Origin: Bifidobacterium breve
GTDB lineage: Bacteria; Actinomycetota; Acidimicrobiia; Acidimicrobiales; Ilumatobacteraceae
Assembly (NCBI GenBank): GCA_945889575.1
Contig: CAMDBY010000049.1
Coordinates: 1-10,353 of the forward strand
Direction of reading: 5' to 3'
DNA: 10,353 bases
The notes under the pieces were generated by a model that was not told the DNA's origin, did not search any database, and saw nothing but the letters and a program-made list of their open reading frames with translations. The translations under genes were made by a program, and so were the position numbers. Every line of letters starts with the position of its first letter. Position 1 is the first letter of the stretch. Shown here piece after piece: positions 6,078 through 10,353 of this stretch.

Positions 6078-7235
6078 TTATTGAGTGACTGAGGGAAGTG
6101 AAACTGAGAGTTGACTGAGGCTGGCAAGAACAAGTGGGGCAACAGAGAGAAGGAGAAATGACGGCAGGACACAAAGGACTAAGGGAATAGAGAGGCGTGT
6201 CGGCAGTTGGCGAATGCGAGTATCAATTTGTCGACGTCGTTCAATGCGGTGGTCTGTCGCAAGTCGCATCACGGTGTCAAGAATGGGTAGTCCATCACGT
6301 TCGGCTTCCACAATTGTGTGACCGAGATTCATGCCGGATATTGGGTGCAAGGTTGCCAGTGGGAGTAACGCCTCTTCTAGTGGTACGCCTGTACTAATGA
6401 GAACAGCTACTGCGTTTCCCGTTGGCGACACTGTGCGCCATCGTTCGCATGCGTGGGTCATAGACAACCCCGTACGCAGTGACACGCACAGATGTTCAGT
6501 GAGAAGTCCAATGTCGTCAGGCCCCTCGTGAATGGCACGAGAGATGAGCGATGAGATCCATCGCCACCCGATTCGATTCAGTACGAACCCAAGAAATACG
6601 GGGAACAGAACCATGGGGGACCACAGTGATGATCGGAATTGTGAGCTAACCAAAATTGCACCACCTAGCAGTAGAAATGGCAATACGGAAAGTAGACGAG
6701 CCGATAGTTGAACTTGTGATGCTGCAACTGCTAGTTCTGCACCACAGGCAGCCCTATCTCGCAACACAGACGATGCGTGGTCGAGAGCGCCAGGAACAAA
6801 GTTCCCGTGCACCATGGCAGATTCAAGAAGAGAAAGACACTGTGCGTCGTTGCTACGTGGTTCGACAGATTGACGAGCGGTGGCAAGTGAACTATCACAC
6901 GACTGCAGCGTCGCCACGTCGTCGAAGAGTACTGACCAGCACAGGTGATGAAACTGATGCCGTTGAAGATTTGCAAAAAGTGCATCATGGGGTGATGCAC
7001 CGCTACGAGTAGCTCGAGCAAGTGATTCACAGAGCGCTGCAAAATCAAGCGCAGGCGAAATGTTTGTTCGCAGTTGCTTGGGTAAAGTGTGTGATGGTTT
7101 CAATTCTTCAGTAATGAGGTCAGCGCTGTGTAGCCGCCGTTGCGTCTCAAGCACATCAACAAGAAGGAAAAATCGAGGCGTCACGAAATATACGAGCGCA
7201 ATAGCCACCGAACTTCCCGCTAGAAGATCAATCAT
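6078..7235 (-). CDS. tadB/tadC: Tad inner-membrane platform protein, TadB and TadC halves fused
   Basis: This 385-residue membrane protein carries two type II secretion F-like (T2SSF) halves. The N-terminal half (about 65-195) runs from ALCESLARATRSGASPHDAL to FVPGALDHASSVLRDRA and ends in TM segments at about 180-197 and 205-222. The C-terminal half (about 244-370) runs from LLTEHLCVSLRTGLSMTHAC through GLPILDTVMRLATDHR to a TM at about 348-370. A short hydrophobic segment opens the protein (5-19). In classical Tad loci TadB and TadC are separate proteins of about 300 residues each; here one shorter chain supplies both. The platform anchors the TadA motor and passes pilin into the growing fibre. 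The ATG at 7235 overlaps the tadA stop by 8 bases, so coupling is likely. The family call is firm; the two-half reading is by eye. Confidence 0.82.
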   Translation of the reverse strand: MIDLLAGSSVAIALVYFVTPRFFLLVDVLETQRRLHSADLITEELKPSHTLPKQLRTNISPALDFAALCESLARATRSGASPHDALFANLQRHQFHHLCWSVLFDDVATLQSCDSSLATARQSVEPRSNDAQCLSLLESAMVHGNFVPGALDHASSVLRDRAACGAELAVAASQVQLSARLLSVLPFLLLGGAILVSSQFRSSLWSPMVLFPVFLGFVLNRIGWRWISSLISRAIHEGPDDIGLLTEHLCVSLRTGLSMTHACERWRTVSPTGNAVAVLISTGVPLEEALLPLATLHPISGMNLGHTIVEAERDGLPILDTVMRLATDHRIERRRQIDTRIRQLPTRLSIPLVLCVLPSFLLLSVAPLVLASLSQLSVSLPSVTQ

Positions 7236-8142
7236 GATCAGCTGACCGATACAGAGTGTGAAGTGTTGATTCGCTGCAGCGAACTATTTCAACAATTGAT
7301 CGTCGGCGTGCCGAAATTCGTTGCACAAAAATAATTGCGCCAACGGCACTATGAATAGTTGACACAGCTTGATCGTGTGACCACTGCGGAGAATCACGCA
7401 ATACCATGGCAGCAAGACGGTCAATGGTTTCAGTTGCAGAATTGGCATGAACGGTTGACCAGCACCCCTGATGACCTGATGACAGTGCCAGCAACATGTC
7501 GACTACTTCTCCGCCACGAACTTCGCCAACAATAAGTCGGTCAGGTCGGAGCCGAAGCGATGCGCGAACAAGAGATTGAAGAGATATTTCACCGTTGCCT
7601 TCGGAGTTAGCAGGTCGTGTTTGTAGTTGCACTACATGAGAGTGTGCGAATTTCAGTTCTGCTGTGTCTTCCACACACACGATGCGTTCGTTTGGTCCAA
7701 ACGATTGACTGATGACAGATATCAGGGATGTTTTCCCAGATGATGTTGCACCCGCAACGACAACATTGATGTTTTGGTGCACAAGGTCACGCACAATGTC
7801 GGAACATGCGGTGGGGCCAAATGATGCAAGGGGCAAGATGCGGCGAGAAAACTTCCGGATAGAAATGGTGGTGCCGCCTACTGCGATTGGCGAGATAACC
7901 ACGCATGCTCGTGATCCGTCTGGCAACCGTGCATCAAGAATGGGAGACAGAAGGTCAAGCCTGCGGCCAGATGCACGCGCAATGCGTTCGATACTGATAT
8001 TCATCTCACTATCGGTGAGTGTGCCGACTTGACGAAGGCCAATTGCATCTTCGACCCACACGTGCTTTCCGCCCACGACCATGATTTCGCTGATGTCTGG
8101 ATCATCGATGTGTGTCTGAAGTGGTCCGAGGCCGTGGTGCAT
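7228..8142 (-). CDS. tadA: Tad pilus assembly ATPase TadA/CpaF
   Basis: This 304-residue secretion ATPase of the GspE/VirB11/CpaF superfamily powers pilus assembly as a cytoplasmic hexamer. It begins almost at the family's core, HIDDPDISEIMV (11-22). It has Walker A GATSSGKTS (131-139), the Asp box CVEDTAEL (156-163), Walker B with LRPDRLIVGEVRGGE (198-212) and the His box GHQGCWSTVHANSA (223-236). Catalytic residues look intact, including K137, E207 and H224. It is shorter than typical CpaF proteins (about 350-450 residues) because the usual N-terminal extension is nearly absent. The ATG at 8142 lies 5 bases after the tadZ stop, without a Shine-Dalgarno. I saw no convincing ATG, GTG or TTG in the few codons upstream that I checked. 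Confidence 0.93.
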   Translation of the reverse strand: MHHGLGPLQTHIDDPDISEIMVVGGKHVWVEDAIGLRQVGTLTDSEMNISIERIARASGRRLDLLSPILDARLPDGSRACVVISPIAVGGTTISIRKFSRRILPLASFGPTACSDIVRDLVHQNINVVVAGATSSGKTSLISVISQSFGPNERIVCVEDTAELKFAHSHVVQLQTRPANSEGNGEISLQSLVRASLRLRPDRLIVGEVRGGEVVDMLLALSSGHQGCWSTVHANSATETIDRLAAMVLRDSPQWSHDQAVSTIHSAVGAIIFVQRISARRRSIVEIVRCSESTLHTLYRSADHD

Positions 8143-8147
8143 GACAG

Positions 8148-8783
8148 TTATGACAAAGTAAGGAATGGGCCGAATAATTGTTCGGCACGCGACGGCAACA
8201 TTCCGGCATCAACAGCACGACTGATTGCAGGTGTGTATGGAATTTCACAGGTCACTGGCATGCCGAGAACATGACCGACATCTTTCACGGTGAGTGCGCG
8301 ACTTTCTTCACACACAACAAATAACTGTGTAGGCCGTTGCAGACGTGAGGCACGACGTAATGACAAGTAGCACGGCTTGACAACCATGGTGACATGGGAA
8401 ACGGCACTGCGCAGTTGGTCTGGGATGAACGTGATGCCGGCATCAATGATGATGTTCATAGGCAGAGTTGCTATGGCCTGTGCCAGATCTGCCCAACGAG
8501 GTTGTCCTTCTACAAATGATGAGCCGCGATGCACCACAATAAGGTCATTATTGAATGGGGTTCCTAGCGCGACAAGCGATTGTGCATCGGAGGTAGAACC
8601 TTCACCCAGCCAATCATTAATGCCCGGAGATGTTGGCTCTGCCATGCTGGCTGCGGCTGGAACATCACCGCAGAGATCAATGAGAACTGTTGGAATGCCA
8701 CTTGCCGCCAAAAGCAAGGCATAAGCAGTGGCGGTAACAGTGGTGCAGTTGCCACCTTTTGGTGACATGAAGATGGTTGACAT
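8148..8783 (-). CDS. tadZ: TadZ/CpaE-like ParA-family ATPase with degenerate P-loop
   Basis: This 211-residue MinD/ParA-like protein heads the tad operon. TadZ/CpaE proteins localise the pilus machine in the cell. The deviant Walker A region reads SPKGGNCTTVT: K9-G-G is kept, but the GK of the usual KGGVGKT is replaced by C13-T14, so the P-loop lysine is lost. Following elements fit the fold: VLIDLCGD (33-40), Walker B-like IIIDAG (111-116) and switch-region SHVTMVVKP (129-137). There is no N-terminal receiver domain of the kind CpaE often has. The start is fixed by AGGAG 6 bases before the ATG. It lies 53 bases after the hydroxyacid dehydrogenase gene, and I saw no clear promoter in the gap, so the operon may be partly transcribed from upstream. 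Identification rests on fold motifs plus position before tadA. Confidence 0.82.
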   Translation of the reverse strand: MSTIFMSPKGGNCTTVTATAYALLLAASGIPTVLIDLCGDVPAAASMAEPTSPGINDWLGEGSTSDAQSLVALGTPFNNDLIVVHRGSSFVEGQPRWADLAQAIATLPMNIIIDAGITFIPDQLRSAVSHVTMVVKPCYLSLRRASRLQRPTQLFVVCEESRALTVKDVGHVLGMPVTCEIPYTPAISRAVDAGMLPSRAEQLFGPFLTLS

Positions 8784-8789
8784 ATGTGA

Positions 8790-8794
8790 CTCCT
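8790..8794 (-). promoter_or_regulatory. Shine-Dalgarno AGGAG of tadZ
   Basis: On the minus strand AGGAG stands 6 bases before the ATG at 8783 and fixes the start of the first gene of the tad operon. Confidence 0.8.
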
Positions 8795-8836
8795 GTTCGT
8801 CAGAAGCAATGTGTGCAACAGCATCAACAATTGGAA

Positions 8837-9814
8837 CTACAAATTCACCTCATTGATGAGTGATTCACCGGCGACATAGCGCGCAAAGTTCTTCACAAAA
8901 ATGTCCTCGCTGCGCAGCCCTGACTGAGCAGATGCTGAAGAACTATGTGGGGTGATGATGACATTGTCCATATTCCACAGTGGGGAATCTGGAGGAAGAG
9001 GTTCGGTGGCAAAGACGTCAAGTGCTGCTCCGGCAAGATGCCCAGATTGCAATGCCGCTATCAATGCGTCTTCGTCAACGAGTTCGCCACGGCCAACATT
9101 GATGAAATGCGCGCCAGGCTTCATCAGGGCAAATGTCTTGGCATTGAAGATCTGGCGAGTGTCGTCGGTCAACGGCAATGCAACGGCCACCCAGTCGGCG
9201 TCGGCGAGAACACGTGAGAATTGGTCAAAGGTAAATGTAGGGCATGGCTCTGTTCCGTTCGGAGTGCGACGAATGGCTTCCACATTCATATTGAGCGCGA
9301 CTCCAAGTCGAGCAGTTTCAATGCCGATGGGCCCCATGCCAATGACTGCGAGCCGAGCACCATCAAGTTCTGCAAACTCATGGCGAGTCCACTCGTGTTT
9401 TTCTTGGTGCTGAAACCAAGCGCGGACATTACGGCTGAGAGCCAACATGTACAGCACAGTTGTTTGAGCAATGGGAGATGCAGTTACACCGGAAGAATTC
9501 GTGAGTCGAACTCCACGTTCCATGAGCTGAACAAAAAACGGACTATCAACACCAGCAGAAAATGTATGCATCCATTTTATTGAAGTGGCCTTAAGGACGG
9601 AGAGCGCAAAACCGCGCGAGCGATCTGGCCATAAGTCACTGGAATAAAAGACAGTATTGACGGTCGAAATTATCTCGTCAGAGAGAACTTCGTTGCCTTC
9701 GTAGATGATGGGGGTGATACCAGGGGAGATTGAACGAATTGCATCGCCATGGCGGCCCCACACATTGTCACTGACCAGCAACGTGATGGGTTCTTCAATC
9801 TTTGCCATTTCCAT
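8837..9814 (-). CDS. D-2-hydroxyacid dehydrogenase (NAD(P)-dependent)
   Basis: This 325-residue cytoplasmic oxidoreductase of the D-isomer 2-hydroxyacid dehydrogenase family interconverts 2-hydroxy and 2-oxo acids. The Rossmann motif is VIGMGPIG (157-164). The catalytic triad is visible: R242 in NVGRGELVDEDAL, E271 in DVFATEPLPP and H290 in ITPHSSS. The substrate-binding N-terminal half includes FSAGVDSP (85-92). At the end of the second strand of the Rossmann fold the sequence is EAIRRTP, with Arg rather than the acidic residue that marks NAD users; this hints at NADPH and a glyoxylate/hydroxypyruvate reductase-like role, but the substrate is unproven. The start may be ATG 9814 or ATG 9808. 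Neither has a Shine-Dalgarno, and TAACCT lies exactly 6 bases before 9808, which favours MAKIEEP as the true N-terminus. It lies upstream of tadZ on the same strand, with no evident functional link. Confidence 0.9.
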   Translation of the reverse strand: MEMAKIEEPITLLVSDNVWGRHGDAIRSISPGITPIIYEGNEVLSDEIISTVNTVFYSSDLWPDRSRGFALSVLKATSIKWMHTFSAGVDSPFFVQLMERGVRLTNSSGVTASPIAQTTVLYMLALSRNVRAWFQHQEKHEWTRHEFAELDGARLAVIGMGPIGIETARLGVALNMNVEAIRRTPNGTEPCPTFTFDQFSRVLADADWVAVALPLTDDTRQIFNAKTFALMKPGAHFINVGRGELVDEDALIAALQSGHLAGAALDVFATEPLPPDSPLWNMDNVIITPHSSSASAQSGLRSEDIFVKNFARYVAGESLINEVNL

Positions 9815-9820
9815 AGGTTA
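9815..9820 (-). promoter_or_regulatory. Candidate leaderless -10 box TAACCT of the hydroxyacid dehydrogenase
   Basis: On the minus strand TAACCT is followed by ATGGAA and then ATG (9808), giving the 6-base spacing seen before other starts here. If real, translation begins at 9808 and not at 9814. No -35 is evident. Confidence 0.3.
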
Positions 9821-9847
9821 GGTAATGGGCGAGCCGCGGGCATTACC
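9821..9847. repeat. Inverted repeat GGTAATG / CATTACC between divergent genes
   Basis: Arms of 7 bases (9821-9827 and 9841-9847) are separated by 13 bases. They sit almost symmetrically in the 41-base gap between the starts at 9814 and 9856, and each arm partly overlaps a candidate -10 region. A regulator bound here could act on both genes; alternatively the symmetry reflects the two divergent promoters. Confidence 0.45.
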
Positions 9848-9849
9848 GT
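9844..9849 (+). promoter_or_regulatory. Candidate leaderless -10 box TACCGT before the 9856 gene
   Basis: TACCGT ends exactly 6 bases before the ATG at 9856, the same hexamer and spacing as before the response regulator gene. There is no Shine-Dalgarno in the gap, so a leaderless transcript is the simplest reading. Confidence 0.4.
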
Positions 9850-9855
9850 TAGAGC

Positions 9856-10353
9856 ATGCGTCTGATTCTGGGTCTTCTGTCCGTATTGCCGTTCCCTGTG
9901 CAACACATGGGGTCGGGTGACAGCGTGCAACCGCGCGACACGGTTTCCGTGATCGACTCAGTAACGCCCGCACTTCCTGCTGGTGTTGATGTGGACATTG
10001 TGGGCTCTGACACTTTTGTACGTGTGCGATCGGATGGTCATGACGTGATGGTTACTGGCTACAAAAACGAGCCATACATGCACATCACAACAAAAGGTGA
10101 AGTGTTCGTAAACGATGGTTCGCAAACGACTCTTATCAACGGCAATAGATACGGCAATGTTGACACCAGTTCTTTTGTGGAAAGCCCAACCCCTGTCTGG
10201 CGCAAGATCAGAACGAATGGAACAGCCATGTGGCATGACCATCGTGTTCATTGGATGAGCCCCAAGCGGCCTGCTCCGATAGACACCGTTGGCACAGTGT
10301 TGGAATGGAAAGTTTCGATGAGTGTTGATGGGGTAGCAACAACCGTGGCGGGA
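9856..10353 (+). CDS. Secreted or membrane protein with WHDHRxHW motif, unknown function (partial, runs off right edge)
   Basis: The frame from the ATG at 9856 stays open for 166 residues to the window edge. An in-frame TAG two codons upstream makes this the first possible ATG. The N-terminus (residues 2-16) is hydrophobic and could be a short signal peptide or anchor, without a clear cleavage site. The body looks beta-rich: FVRVRSDG and VMVTGYKNEPYMHI (54-77), then NGNRYGN (95-101), then WHDHRVHWM (126-134), then a strand ending EWKVSMSVDG. I recall this layout, in particular NRYG and WHDHRxHWM, from uncharacterised actinobacterial envelope proteins with a C-terminal membrane segment. I cannot name a function. 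The His-rich motif (H127, H129, H132, with D128) could bind a metal, which is speculation. The gene is divergent from the hydroxyacid dehydrogenase gene across 41 bases. Confidence 0.75.
   Translation, partial: MRLILGLLSVLPFPVQHMGSGDSVQPRDTVSVIDSVTPALPAGVDVDIVGSDTFVRVRSDGHDVMVTGYKNEPYMHITTKGEVFVNDGSQTTLINGNRYGNVDTSSFVESPTPVWRKIRTNGTAMWHDHRVHWMSPKRPAPIDTVGTVLEWKVSMSVDGVATTVAG

Noticed and set aside
6064..6172. Longer start for the flp pilin at 6172
   Set aside because: The added 36 residues lie within the tadB-tadC gene, whereas the ATG at 6064 has a good Shine-Dalgarno and gives a leader of normal length.
6656..7048. Plus- and minus-frame shadows inside the tadB-tadC gene
   Set aside because: They are frame shadows without domains or ribosome sites; the 385-residue frame has clear T2SSF-like features.
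9958..10251. 97-residue minus-strand frame at the right end
   Set aside because: It is antisense to the 9856 gene, whose frame is open to the edge and carries a recognisable conserved motif.

Overview
The window looks like chromosomal DNA from a monoderm actinobacterium, possibly Acidimicrobiia-like. The lineage is inferred from gene content, not from a marker: an MMPL/YdfJ-type transporter, an MprAB-type two-component system, a compact secretin-free Tad pilus locus with the pilin-like motif GQATxEY/F, and a secreted protein carrying a WHDHRxHW motif. Base composition is roughly balanced rather than strongly GC-rich, so a streamlined aquatic member is plausible but unproven. Coding density is very high. 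No stretch over 300 bases lacks a gene, and I saw no tRNA, rRNA, CRISPR array or insertion sequence.

Layout. Bases 1-1258 (minus) hold the N-terminal 419 residues of an MMPL/RND-family membrane transporter that runs off the left edge. Divergent from it, rsgA (1341-2333, plus) encodes the circularly permuted ribosome-biogenesis GTPase. It converges on, and overlaps by 17 bases, a histidine kinase gene (2317-3663, minus) that is coupled by ATGA to its response regulator gene (3660-4343, minus). Divergent from the regulator is a 311-residue secreted protein (4502-5437, plus) built from two 77-residue repeats. It ends in a strong hairpin terminator whose tail contains the stop codon of the convergent tad operon.

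The tad operon (8783 to 5518, minus) reads tadZ-like, tadA, fused tadB-tadC, flp pilin, tadE. Spacing is tight or overlapping throughout. It gives a localisation ATPase, a motor ATPase, a single inner-membrane platform protein, the major pilin and a pseudopilin. No prepilin peptidase or tip/assembly factor lies in the window. Behind it on the same strand is a D-2-hydroxyacid dehydrogenase gene (8837-9814). Divergent from that, a partial secreted/membrane protein of unknown function starts at 9856 and runs off the right edge.

Regulation. Several genes with no visible Shine-Dalgarno (response regulator, rsgA, the 9856 gene) have the same hexamer TACCGT 6-8 bases before the ATG, the geometry of a -10 box for a leaderless mRNA. 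Genes with a good Shine-Dalgarno (the 4502 gene, flp, tadZ) do not show it. Upstream of the secreted repeat protein are three tandem 11-base units of the kind OmpR/PhoB regulators bind, suggesting that the neighbouring two-component system controls it.
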